Assembly (NCBI GenBank): GCA_001972305.1
Contig: BDDD01000706.1
Span: 171,842 to 235,841 of the forward strand
Direction of reading: 5' to 3'
Length of the DNA: 64,000 nt
DNA from: Cephalotus follicularis
Taxonomy: Eukaryota > Streptophyta > Magnoliopsida > Oxalidales > Cephalotaceae
Below, in pieces: positions 54,471 to 64,000 of this stretch. The translations under genes were made by a program, and so were the position numbers. Below the pieces are notes generated by a model. That model was not told the DNA's origin. It did no database searches and saw nothing but the letters and a program-made list of their open reading frames with translations. The first letter of the stretch is position 1, and the number at the start of each line of letters is the position of its first letter.

Positions 54471-57190
54471 CTCGTGCGAAGGAAAGGAAGGGGAACAATG
54501 CAGATCACAGACAGCGCAATGTGGGAGGTCGTGTCTTTGCTATCATGACTCAGCAGGCTGCTAATGCACCAGGTACTGTTTCAGGCTTTATTTCTGTTGG
54601 TAACCGTAGGGCTTATATTTTATATGATACTGGATCAACCCACTCGGTTGTAGCGAGGACTTTTGTTCGATATCTTGGGATGTCTTCACAATTGCTTGAT
54701 CCGGCTTTGGTTCTTTCGACCCCTACGGGTACATCTATTATGATATCTGAGTGTTTTTATGCTTGTCCTCTTGTTTTTGATGATCGGGTTCGTGATGCGG
54801 ATCTTTTGCCTATCGATATGTATGACTTCGATATGATTCTGGGTATGAATTGGTTGGATCTTCATCGGGCTACGATCGACTGCTATGTTCGGAGGGTTCT
54901 GTTTGGGGATGTGAACAGTCCTGATTTTGTTTATCAGGGATCACAACCTAGGAAGGAAGTGAAAGTTATACCTGCTCTGAAGGCTCAGAAATTGGTGGCT
55001 AAGGGCGCTGAAGGTTTCTTAGCTGTTGTGAAGGATGTCTCAAAGGTTGAGCCTCGCCTTGAAGACTATCCTGTGGTACGAGAGTTTGCAGATGTGTTTC
55101 CGGAGGAATTACCGGGTTTGCCACCGCAACGGGAAATGGAGTTTACCATCGAACTCATTCCTGGAGCGGCACCTTTATCTAAGGCACCTTACAGAATGGC
55201 ACCATTGGAATTGCAAGAATTGAAAGAACAGTTGCAAGAGCTGTTGGATCGGGGTTTCATTCGGCAGAGTGTTTCGCCGTGGGGTGCTCCGGTTCTTTTT
55301 GTGAAGAAGCAAGACGGGTCTATGAGGTTATGCATAGACTACAGAGAGTTGAATAGAATTACTGTTCAGAATAAATACCCGCTACCGAGTATTGATGACT
55401 TGTTTGATCAACTCCAAGGTGCTCGGTATTTCTCGAAGATCGATTTGAGATCGGGATATCATCAGCTTCGTATAAAGGATGAAGATGTGCCTAAAACTGC
55501 TTTCCGTACTCGGTATGGGCATTATGAGTTTTTGGTGATGCCTTTCGTACTCACTAATGCACCGGCAGTTTTCATGGATATGATGAATAGGATGTTTCAT
55601 GAGTACTTGGATCAGTTTGTTATTGTGTTCATAGATGACATTCTTGTGTATTCCAAGTCGAAGGAAGACATGAAGAGCAGGTTCGCATTGTGCTGGGTAT
55701 TCTGAGGAAGAATCAGCTATACGCGAAGTTCTCAAAGTGTGAGTTCTGGTTGGATCAGGTGGCGTTTTTAGGTCATGTGGTTACAGTTGAAGGTATCTGT
55801 GTGGATCCTGCTAAAGTTGAGGCTATTACCAAATGGCCGAGACCTACCACAGTGACGGAGGTTAGGAGCTTTTTGGGCTTAGCCGGATACTATAGGCGGT
55901 TTATGGAAGGTTTTTCCTCTATAGCCTTACCACTAACTCAGCTTATGAGAAAAGGAGCTAAGTTTGAGTGGAATGAGGAGCGAGAAGCAAGCTTCGAGAA
56001 ACTGAAGAATGGTCTTGTATCGGCACCATAAGAGTCTCAAGTATATCTTTACGCAGAAAGAGTTGAACATGCGTCAGAGAAGATGGTTGGAACTTCTGAA
56101 AGACTATGATCTAAATATTCAGTACCATCCTGGTAAAGCAAATGTTGTAGTTGATGCTCATAGTCGGAAGAGTTCTGGGAGTGTAGCGGCTTTGCTTACT
56201 CAGCCGCAGTTGATAGCCGATATGGAGCGGATGGATTTGCATCTGTATGTTCGGGGTTCTGAAGGTTGTGTTGCTGTAATGAATGTTGAGCATACTCTTA
56301 TATCTCAGATTAAGACAGCTCAGAGTGATGATGGTGAACTTTGGGCCTTAGTTCAGAATATTGAAAAGGGTAAGCAATCAGAATTCTGTGTGGATGAGCA
56401 TGGCTGGGTAATCGATTGTGTGTTCCGTCAGATTCTTCTATCAGAGGTGCTGTTTTGACAGAGGCACACAGTTCTCCATTTTCTATACATCCGGGTTCTA
56501 CAAAAATGTATAGAGACTTGAAGAAGAACTTCTGGTGGAATGGAATGAAAAGGGATGTAGCGGAGTATGTTGGGAGGTGTTTGATCTGTCAGCAGGTAAA
56601 GATTGAGCACCAACGTGCTAGTGGTTTGTTACAGCCTTTGGAAGTCCCAGTATGGAAATGGGAGAGTATATCGATGGACCTTGTTACGGGTTTGCCAAGA
56701 ACTTTCAGAAGGAACGATGCTATCTGGGTAGTGGTGGATCAATTGACTAAATCGGCTCACTTCTTGGGTATCCGAGAAGACTTTTCGGTGGATCGTTTGG
56801 CTGAAGTGTTTCAGCAGGAGATAGTGAGACTGCATGAGACTCATGTATCCATTGTTTCGGATAGGGATCCTCGTTTCACTTCACGGTTCTGGAAAGGGTT
56901 TCAAAAAGCTTGGGGTACTAGGCTCAGTTACAGTACAACATTTCATCCACAGACGGATGGGCAGACTGAGAGAACCATCCAGACCTTAGAAGATATGTTG
57001 AGGTCTTGTGATTTGGAGTGGACTGGGAGCTGGGATGAGTATTTGAGCTTGGTGGAATTTTCCTACAATAACAGTTGGCACGCTAGTATCGGTATGGCTC
57101 CATTTGAATCTCTTTATGGGAGGAAGTGTCGTGCTCCGACATGTTGGGATGAGGTTGGAGAGCGAGTTATCGAGGGACCCGAGCTAGTGC
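54398..57190 (+). pseudogene. Gypsy-4 pol: protease, RT, RNase H, integrase core
   Basis: Protease (about 54590-54900; [18 protein letters not shown]) is followed by RT (about 55060-55700; [58 protein letters not shown], catalytic FIDDILVYS), RT end and RNase H (55690-56200; [40 protein letters not shown]) and integrase (about 56416-57190; VGRCLICQQVKIEHQR, ISMDLVTGLPRTFRRNDAIW, FHPQTDGQTERTIQTLEDML). It is a fossil in several frames, with long open stretches. Confidence 0.9.
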
Positions 57191-58326
57191 TGTAACGCCC
57201 GGGAATTTGATTCCATGTATTATTGTAATCCTCAATGTACCTTTACCTTGAATTATAAAGGGCAAACTTTCCTGATTGATATCTTGAATATTAAGTTGAC
57301 CTAGAGCATTTGGAAGTGTGATTCTAAGTATAATTGTGGGGGTTTTTGGCCTGGACAGCTGACTGGTGTGTTATACCAGCCGACTATTGGGCTAGTGGGG
57401 GAGACATTCGACTGGCGTGAGGAACCAGCCGACTGGCCACTGTCGTGACACTTGGCACAGATTGCCAGTCGAGGCAGTCGACTGCCAGGGAATGGCAGTC
57501 GACTGGATCGTGCCTTGTTTTATCTGCATGTGACGAGATCACATGCAGCCCTTGATAAGATCATTTGCAGGCGCCCTCTGGTCATGAGGAGGACGTGTTG
57601 ATCCTGCACACCACGCCAGGACCTGCAAGAACAGAGAAAAAGATAAAAATTGACAAGTGTGAGTGTGTGCATGTGGTTGTGAGAGAAAGGGACTTTTAAT
57701 TCCATGCAAACGAATTTTGAGGGGGGGAGCTGCATAAATGATCTCTGCCTTCGTCTCTCCCACCTTACAATCTGTTAAGAATGTACCAGAGATTTTGAGA
57801 GTGAAAACAGTGGGAGATTAAAGGAGAAATAGAGAGAAAGTGAGAGGTTCACCTTTGTTAAAGCTTGGAGCTTGGATTGAAGCTGCTGGACGATTGTTGG
57901 AGCTACTGGGAAGCTCAAGGACTCTGGAAAGGAGACATAAAGAGGTGGACTTCCGATTTCTAACTTGAAATCAAAGGTAGGGGTAGTTGTAGAAAGTTTT
58001 ATGCATGCACTTTGAGTTTAAGTGGAATGAGATTATAAATGAATGGTACTGTTGTTTTGGCCATAGATTTCGGTGTTGTTGATGTTATGGTTATTGTGGA
58101 TAAATAATCTAGCATGCTTACTGAACCTTGAATGGAGAATTGAAATGGTTTTCATGCAATGCCATATTTGGGATATCATTTGAATTATGATAAAATAGTG
58201 AATGATGCATGAACTGAGCTGTAGTTAGACCAATGTATGATTATTGGTGTTATCCTGATATCTGAAATGCTTGTGGATAAGTTCCATTTGAGTGTAGAAT
58301 GCATTAACAGTGAATTTCTGTCACTG

Positions 58327-58560
58327 TCCAGCCCATAACAGTCGACTGCTCAGCTGGAGCAGTCGACTACCAGAACATTCAGTCGACTGGATTGTAATAC
58401 CAGTCGACTACGTATGCGATATTACCCATAACAGCCGACTGTAAATGGAATACAGTTGACTGCATGGTATTCGTGATGAACAAGTCGACTGCCTGGGGAT
58501 GGCAGTCGACTACCTCGGGAAATCCAGCCGACTGTTAAGAGAAAATAGCCGGCTGTTACT
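58327..58560. repeat. CAGTCGACTG-type word array in the 2.6 kb solo LTR
   Basis: About ten words: CAGTCGACTGCTC, CAGTCGACTACC, CAGTCGACTGG, CAGTCGACTACG, CAGCCGACTG, CAGTTGACTGC, AAGTCGACTGCC, CAGTCGACTACC, CAGCCGACTG and TAGCCGGCTG. A first, shorter group (CAGCCGACT, CAGTCGACTGCC, CAGTCGACTGG) is at 57370-57510. Each core word is its own reverse complement. Confidence 0.85.
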
Positions 58561-59126
58561 GCAGAAACTGGACTAATAGAGAAAGAGATAAGCCTAGGCT
58601 AATTACCAACAACCCTAGGTGCATTCTGAGCATATGTTTGCATTATTACAGTGAATTGCATTATGGTTGATTCTAAATGTGTTAGCCATTTTGAAAAGCT
58701 TGCATGATTATTTTTAATCATTATTGCGAAAATATATATTTGTCAAATATATGAATTTATATGTTTTCGAATGCCTGGGGAAAATATCCCCAAATACGGA
58801 GAATTGTTAAAGGATTGACTATGAAATCCAAACGTATTGTTTTAAGTTTTATAACTTATTTCAATTTGTGAACGGAGTAATATATTTAAATAAATATATT
58901 TGATCAAGTGATTATACTTTATTGCTTGTATTGTGCTGTGAAATACGGAGACTGTTGGGTTAGCCGTAGTGCTAAACAACTTACGGAGGACTTGCTTCAA
59001 AACCGTTCGCAAACAGGATGGGGTAAGAGTGCACGACGTTGGGGGCAGGAGGTGGCGACGGTTGTTGCGACTTGTTCGTCTGGTTCCTTTTGGAACATAC
59101 TTATTGCTTGTGTTGATACAATTACA

Positions 59127-59280
59127 GAGTTATTCTTGTACGGTGGACATGCATATATTTCTATATGTATTTACGGAGTTATTCTTGTACGGTGAACATG
59201 CATATATTTCTATATGTAGTTACGGAGTTATTCTTGTACGGTGACCATGCATATATTTTTTATATATGTATATACGGAGA
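59127..59280 (+). repeat. 49 bp tandem repeat, three copies
   Basis: Units start at 59127, 59176 and 59225 with GAGTTATTCTTGTACGGTG, followed by ACATGCATATATTTCTATAT. A fourth partial unit (GAGATATAT) follows. It makes short open frames that are not genes. Confidence 0.9.
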
Positions 59281-59801
59281 TATATTGTGAAAATTACATG
59301 TCATACTGCATCATTATGCATTCATTCATGATACGTATTACCTTGACCTTAAACTGTAATTCATAAACTTTTCTACTTAGCCGAGTGAGGACAAAGGCTA
59401 ACCCCTACTGTAACAGATTGATGGAATGGATATGTTTTGGAGCATGCTTGAAGGCTCAAAGAGAAGACTGCGTAGTTTCTCTTAATTCATGTACCGGTTT
59501 ATGGAACAATGACTTGTAATTCGGATTAATGTAACTTGAATTATTATTGTTATCTCGTTACTGTTTTTATCACGCTCCGTTTATGGGCGATCGACTATGA
59601 TGTTGTTGGTTTTATATGAATCTTGTTGGGCATCACGTAGTATGGGATGCGTGATGTGTATTTAAATTCGGCTCATTTATGTTATTGCTTCCGCTATCAA
59701 AGGTTTTATTTTTTTTGGTATACTTGCATGAGCTGAATTGTCCTGTGTTGATTGCCTTACCACTTTATATGTTGTCTTAAATGGAAAACGGGGTGTGACA
59801 A

Positions 59802-60329
59802 GTGCAGATCACTACGGAGAAAGTGGCAATAGCAAGGGAGAGATTGAAAGCAGCCCAATCTCGACAGAAGAGTTTTACGGACAGACATCGGAGGGACTTA
59901 GAGTTTAAGGTAGGTGAACACGTGTTTTTGAAAGTTTCACCTTGGAAAGGAGTCCGACGTTTTGGGCTGAAAGGAAAGTTGAGTCCGCGGTTTATCGGGC
60001 CTTTCGAAGTTCTGGAGAAGATTGGCGCGGTTGTTTATCGGTTAGATTTGCCTCCGCAGTTAGCACATGTCCATAATGTGTTCCACGTGTCTTTGCTAAG
60101 GGGTTATCAGTATCATCCCCTACATGTGGTTCACTATCCGTTGGACAACATTCGAGAGGATCTATCTTGTGACGAGGAGGCCGAGGCTATTCTGGATCGA
60201 CAGGAACGGGTGACACGTAGCAAGACCGTTTCTTTTGTGAAAGTGCTGTGGAGGAATCATCCCGAACGTGAGGCTACTTGGGAGCTTGAGGAGCATATTC
60301 GGGAGCGGTATCCACACTTGTTTGTTTGA
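59802..60329 (+). pseudogene. Gypsy-4 integrase end and chromodomain
   Basis: Continues after the inserted LTR with the integrase C-terminal part (RHRRDLEFKVGEHVFLKVSP, LSPRFIGPFEVLEKIGAVVY, HNVFHVSLLRGY) and a chromodomain (EAILDRQERVTRSKTVSFVK, VLWRNHPEREATWELEEHI). In chromoviruses this domain is thought to steer integration to chromatin marks. The block itself is open to its stop. Confidence 0.9.
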
Positions 60330-60382
60330 GGTATGTGTATGTTGTGATTTCGGGACGAAATCTTCTTTTTAGGGGGGGTGGA

Positions 60383-61604
60383 TGTAATACCCTGCTTGTT
60401 CGTATGTATTTTGCGGACTTTTATGTGTTTGGTTTCGGGCTTTTTAATTCTGTTTTAAATTTTAAAGTTCGATGCCTTGTGTTTTGGGCCTATGTGATTT
60501 GGGCTGTCTGATACCAGCCCGAATTTTTGGATGTGTTAATGCTATGTTGGGTTGGGTTGTTAATTCATTTAATCCAAAATTTATTTTATTAAAACAATTC
60601 CCTTTTATTCTATTTTAAATACTTCAAATTCATTTTATTTTATTTTATTTACTTATTTTCTTTTCCTTTTTCTTTCTTCTTTCCTTTCTTTCTCCTCCTT
60701 CTCCCGAATTCACTCCCTCCCCTCATCAATTCACACGGTTTCAATTCTTCTTTCTATTCTAATTCCCTAAAAATCCTCTCTTCTTCCTTCTTGGTCAAAT
60801 GTGGTCTCCTCTTTTCCCTTTGGAGAATGACATTGTCGTTTTATATGTTACCTTCCCTTTTCTGTTAAGTGCCACTGCCGAAGTTGCACTGTGAAACTTG
60901 TATAACCTGGTGTGAATTCATTTCCTCAAGTTGAAGAGGTAATCTCAGTCCTTTAGTTGTTCTTTTGGATTAAATTCATCTGGTTTGTTATGCATGTATC
61001 TCCCTGTTTTGGTTCTCTTTGGCTTCCTCTTTGCATAGCCTGTTAACAAGTGAAGTGTGGTGTTCTTCTACTGTTTTTTGTGTTATTGGTAATCACTACA
61101 GGTTGGTAATCTTACTGTTATGGTTTCTTTTGCCTTGTATTTCAGTTTTGTGTTCTTAGTGTCCTTTGGTTTAATCCCTGCCAATATGTTTTGTCATTGT
61201 GTTACCAAGTCTGTCAACAAGTATTAGGCACCATGAATATGTTATAACTGGTTTTAAATATCTGTTAAGAGATAATGAAATGAAATCAGACTTGAACATA
61301 GGCTTATGCTTAGAGAGTTATTGTCTTCCTTGGATGTTAAGTCACTGATCATCTTATCTCATGTCAAATCTGTGTTCCTTTGTCATCTAAATATCATATA
61401 GTGTCATACGTTTATGTCCATGTGTCTCTGGTTTAATGTTATAATCGTTTGAACCGGTTTCGGCACCAAATTGTCATGTTGCTGTTGTTCTGTCCTCCAG
61501 AACAGTCGGCTGTTCTTGTGGACAGTCGACTGGATTGGATGAGTAGTCGACTGCCATATGAACACAGTCGACTGCTTTGTGTTGAGTGGTCCGGGGGTGT
61601 TACA
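60383..61604 (+). repeat. Gypsy-4 3' LTR
   Basis: It starts TGTAATACCCTGCTTG after the purine run TAGGGGGGGTGGA and ends GGGGGTGTTACA (1222 bp). Near its end (61500-61580) are CAGTCGGCTG, CAGTCGACTGG, TAGTCGACTGCC and CAGTCGACTGC words. No gene. The CT-rich run at 60655-60720 could lie near the transcription start. Confidence 0.8.
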
Positions 61605-62419
61605 CAAGAACTCTTGAAAAATGAAGACTATAATGATTTTCTTTGTAGTTTAGGCTTGCTATTTCTTGCTTGATGATTTCTTCATGGATTGAGCCTCTAT
61701 TTATAGCCTTCAGATGAATGTAGCCATTGCTAGAGTTCAGGGACTCATCAGAGAGCCATTGGAGCTATTCAGGGAAAGGATCACCATTTCAGCACCTTCA
61801 AAATTTGCAGATTCTGTGTTTAACTTTCATTAGCGTTGACGTGTACGAATGACGTTGACGTATATCCCCTTATGCGTTAACTCCTATGGTTCTTTGCGTT
61901 AACACTTCAAGCTTTTCTTCAGCTTCAGTTGTATTCACATTGACGCACATCCATAGCGTTGACACTAATATCATTTGAGTTGACTCCATAATATCTTCGC
62001 GTTAACGTCCAAACTCACTGTCCCAAATGTGCACCATTTGCGTTGACGTCTTGATATGACGTTGACGTCTATAGACAAGGTGTTGACTCCACTTGTTTTA
62101 TGCGTTGACGTTCAAGTCTCCATCACCTTTTGATGTTGACATCTTCCTCAAGGCATCGACGTAAATCATAATTTTCCCAGCACATTGACGAAGATAAACA
62201 ATGGCGTTGACGAGAATCATCCTTCCAAGCCCAGAACATGTACTTATTCCCAGCACATTGATGCTTATAACATAGTCGTTGACGTCAATAGTTCTGATAT
62301 GCAAGTTTGAGCTTTCTTACAATGCAAGTTAACTTGGTTAAAGATTTCCTCACATCAAACAAACACATTAGGTATTTTGTAATCATCAAAACAAAGATTG
62401 TAACACATAAATGTCAACA
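61605..62419 (-). repeat. Sirevirus-type LTR piece
   Basis: On the minus strand it starts TGTTGACATTTATGTG at 62419, matching the Sire-A LTR start, and runs to 61605, where it abuts the end of the Gypsy-4 3' LTR. Between 61830 and 62290 it carries at least a dozen words of the form GCGTTGACG, GCGTTAAC and CATTGACG, an array like those of the other LTRs but mostly with TTGAC in place of TCGAC. Only part of the LTR is present. Confidence 0.8.
61697..61706 (-). promoter_or_regulatory. TATA box of the Sirevirus-type LTR piece
   Basis: CTATAAATAG on the minus strand, followed by AGGC, in the same place as the Sire-A TATA box. Confidence 0.6.
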
Positions 62420-62854
62420 CCTTTATTTTTAGATTCTACTAAAATATCCCTAAGGTTATGAGACATCCAATAAAAATGGACAATCCGTTAGTCAATAGAG
62501 TCAAACCGTTAATCATTTTTTAAAAATCCCAACAATACCCTTAAAAACAAAAATTTCCCCGAGGTTTCACTAGTCCACAAAACTATCCTTAAGGTTTGAT
62601 TTTGTTCACAAAAATATCCCTTTTATGTTCTTTTTTTTTTTTTTTACTTTGAGTTCCCGTGAATGTTAAATTGTTAATCCTATACATATGTAAATTGAGA
62701 TTTAGTGGAAAGTGATAGAAAACAAATAATCCTTCCACTAAGATTTTATAATGCTAATATATTGCATAGGGGAATTCTTCTTGTCCTTTTGTTATCAAAA
62801 GTGGCAACCACGTGATAGTTTTTTCATATTTAATCAACTATAGTTTGATAAAAT
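62420..62854. other. AT-rich DNA without a gene
   Basis: Low-complexity sequence with a T run (about 62631-62644) and phrases such as AAAATATCCCTAAGGTT and ACAAAAATATCCC that look like old repeat debris. No ORF or structured element is recognised. Confidence 0.5.
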
Positions 62855-64000
62855 TGTAATGTCCCAATTTTCCATTTAATGTATTATTGTATTCTCATTG
62901 TAATTTAAATGATGAATTAATGAGAATTATGAATTTTTCAACTTAATGTTGAATTCTGAATGGAAAGTGTCAAGGAATGCTATATTGAATTGAAAAAATG
63001 CAATGAAAGAGACGCTTGAGAGTCGACGCCAAGAGATAGCGTCGACGCCAAGGAACAAAGAGGCGCGCTTAAGGCTCTTTGCCTCACGGTGTTGACACCA
63101 AGTGGTGGCATCGATGCCCATCGATGGGGAACTAAAAAGGTAGGCGTTAACATAGTTCGTGGGGCTTGTTAGCGCTAAGGTTGATGGTCAACGCATCAAT
63201 GCCTAAGGGTTGACGTCGACACCAAAAACTGTCGGCAGAATGAGTCAAAAAACTGACAGAAGACGTGTCAAGGACAAGTGTGAGACACTTTACCAGTTCC
63301 CCATGACCTGCAATGACAGAAAGTAAAGAGGGAAGTGACTGATGGGTGTAATACGGACAGAGAGAGAAGAGAGAAGAAGAGATACGGGGTCCCCATAAAG
63401 CATGCTTTCTTCTTCTTCTCCTCACAATACTTGGAAAGAAAACCCACCAGAGAAAAGAGAAAGAAAGATAGAGGAAAAACGGGAGAGAAAGGAGGGAGAA
63501 ATAAACCACAAGCTTGAACTGTAAGCTTGGAAGCTCGGACCAGTTGGAGTTGAGCTCGGATTTGGAGTTGCTGCCGAACTTGGAAGCTCAAAGAGCACTC
63601 CAAGATAGCCACTTGAAGAGGTGGACTACGATTCCTAACTTGGAATCAAAGGTAGGGATTATATAACTGTATTTTTGAGTTCAGTTATAATAAGTGTTCA
63701 TTGATGAGATGCAAGAAAGAAATGGTAGAAACAAATCTGTGCATGATTTCATTTTGCCATTGGTGTTATTCTGTGGATTTTAAGAACGAAAATGAATTGA
63801 TTTGCATGCGTTGTCTTGCTTGTTTCCACTAGGTTTGAGGCATTGTTGTGCGTTGTAATGGAAAAGACACAGTTATGGTTTCACAGACGTTGACGCCTAG
63901 AGGTACGCATCGAAGCCTTGGTCTGTTATACGGGAGAAAGACGCTTAAAGCGTTGATGCCTAAGGTTCCTTGTCTTAAAGCGTCGACGCCAAAAGGCGAA
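62855..64000 (+). repeat. Long LTR, partial, cut by the window edge
   Basis: It starts TGTAATGTCCCAATTTTC and then CATTTAATGTATTATTGTA, parallel to the start of the 57191 solo LTR. It also shares the GAGGTGGACTACG and ATCAAAGGTAGGG blocks (63618-63657) with that LTR. GTCGAC-type words (GAGTCGACGCC, GCGTCGACGCC, GACGTCGACACC, GCGTCGACGCC) occur at 63020-63230 and 63885-63995. Whether coding sequence follows cannot be seen. Confidence 0.75.

Larger units (their letters stand above)
57191..59800 (+). mobile_element. Solo LTR, about 2.6 kb, long-LTR Gypsy family
   Basis: It runs TGTAACGCCCGGG to GGGGTGTGACA (2610 bp) inside the Gypsy-4 integrase, with a perfect AGTGC duplication (57186-57190 and 59801-59805). 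No coding region is present. It shares ends and internal blocks with the minus-strand solo LTR at 48999-50989 and the partial LTR from 62855. It carries GTCGAC-type arrays at 57405-57510 and 58327-58560, an ATCAAAGGTAGGGGTAG block at 57970, a conserved GTAACAGATTGATGG block at 59410 and a 49 bp tandem repeat. Confidence 0.9.
52400..61604 (+). mobile_element. Gypsy-4: Ty3/Gypsy chromovirus (Tekay/Del-like)
   Basis: The layout is: 5' LTR without its start (about 52400-53248), initiator-Met primer site TGGTATCAGAGCC (53254-53266), gag with CCHC zinc knuckle, protease, RT, RNase H, integrase, chromodomain, polypurine tract (about 60371-60382) and 3' LTR (60383-61604). A chromodomain at the end of integrase defines chromoviruses. 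A 2.6 kb solo LTR interrupts the integrase end. The two LTRs overlap too little to date it. There are about half a dozen breaks in the coding part. Confidence 0.92.

Noticed and set aside
58908-59244. Overlapping open frames of 91 and 95 codons
   Set aside because: They are generated by the 49 bp tandem repeat inside a solo LTR.
63147-63612. Two overlapping minus-strand frames (120 and 114 codons)
   Set aside because: They are antisense to a purine-rich leader of the long LTR (GAGAGAAGAGAGAAG-like) and hydrophobic only because of that composition.

Overview
This is plant nuclear DNA, most likely from a eudicot, and almost all of it is nested transposable elements. I see no intact host gene. 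The plant assignment rests on Tat-type and chromovirus Ty3/Gypsy elements, Sirevirus-type Copia elements with their multiple polypurine tracts, a Cassandra TRIM carrying 5S rRNA sequence, Tourist-like TTA/TAA elements, and broken pieces of two conserved plant genes with plant-style introns (ABCE/RNase L inhibitor, and SURF6/RRP14).

Layout. 1-4719: Tat-type Gypsy (Gypsy-1, minus strand, cut by the window edge). 4720-6355: AT-rich DNA and the 5' part of a hAT transposon with a BED zinc finger. 6356-8250: 3' end of a Sirevirus (Sire-A). 8251-10242: 5' part of a minus-strand Copia. 10243-11726: 5' exons of an ABCE gene. 11727-14297: a TIR transposon carrying a SURF6 gene fragment. 14461-25229: a Tourist-like MITE split by Gypsy-2 (plus strand, 14650-25066). 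25233-35442: a second, longer Copia copy, itself split by a young, internally deleted Sirevirus (Sire-B, 26368-30621) that keeps one open 448-codon ORF. 35443-38302: ABCE exons again, partly triplicated. 38303-38708: Cassandra solo LTR. 38726-52192: the second MITE copy, split by Gypsy-3 (minus strand, 39078-51878), which is itself split by a 2.0 kb solo LTR (48999-50989). 52400-61604: chromovirus Gypsy-4 (plus strand), split by a 2.6 kb solo LTR (57191-59800). 61605-62419: Sirevirus LTR piece. 62855 to the end: start of another long LTR.

How the parts relate. 8251-25232 and 25233-52195 are two copies of one tandem duplication unit: Copia inserted in an ABCE intron, ABCE 5' exons, then the MITE. 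The copies differ by roughly 8 percent by eye. The join between them lies exactly at the MITE's target-site TTA. Since the duplication, each MITE copy has received its own Tat-type Gypsy element in opposite orientation, copy A gained the SURF6-carrying transposon (copy B keeps two empty sites), and copy B gained Cassandra, the ABCE amplification and Sire-B.

Most unusual themes: the MITE-bounded duplication; dense arrays built around GTCGAC in the long LTRs of both Copia and Gypsy elements; the transposon-borne SURF6 fragment; and an antisense ORF kept in both full Tat elements. All family names come from motif recognition without database searches.
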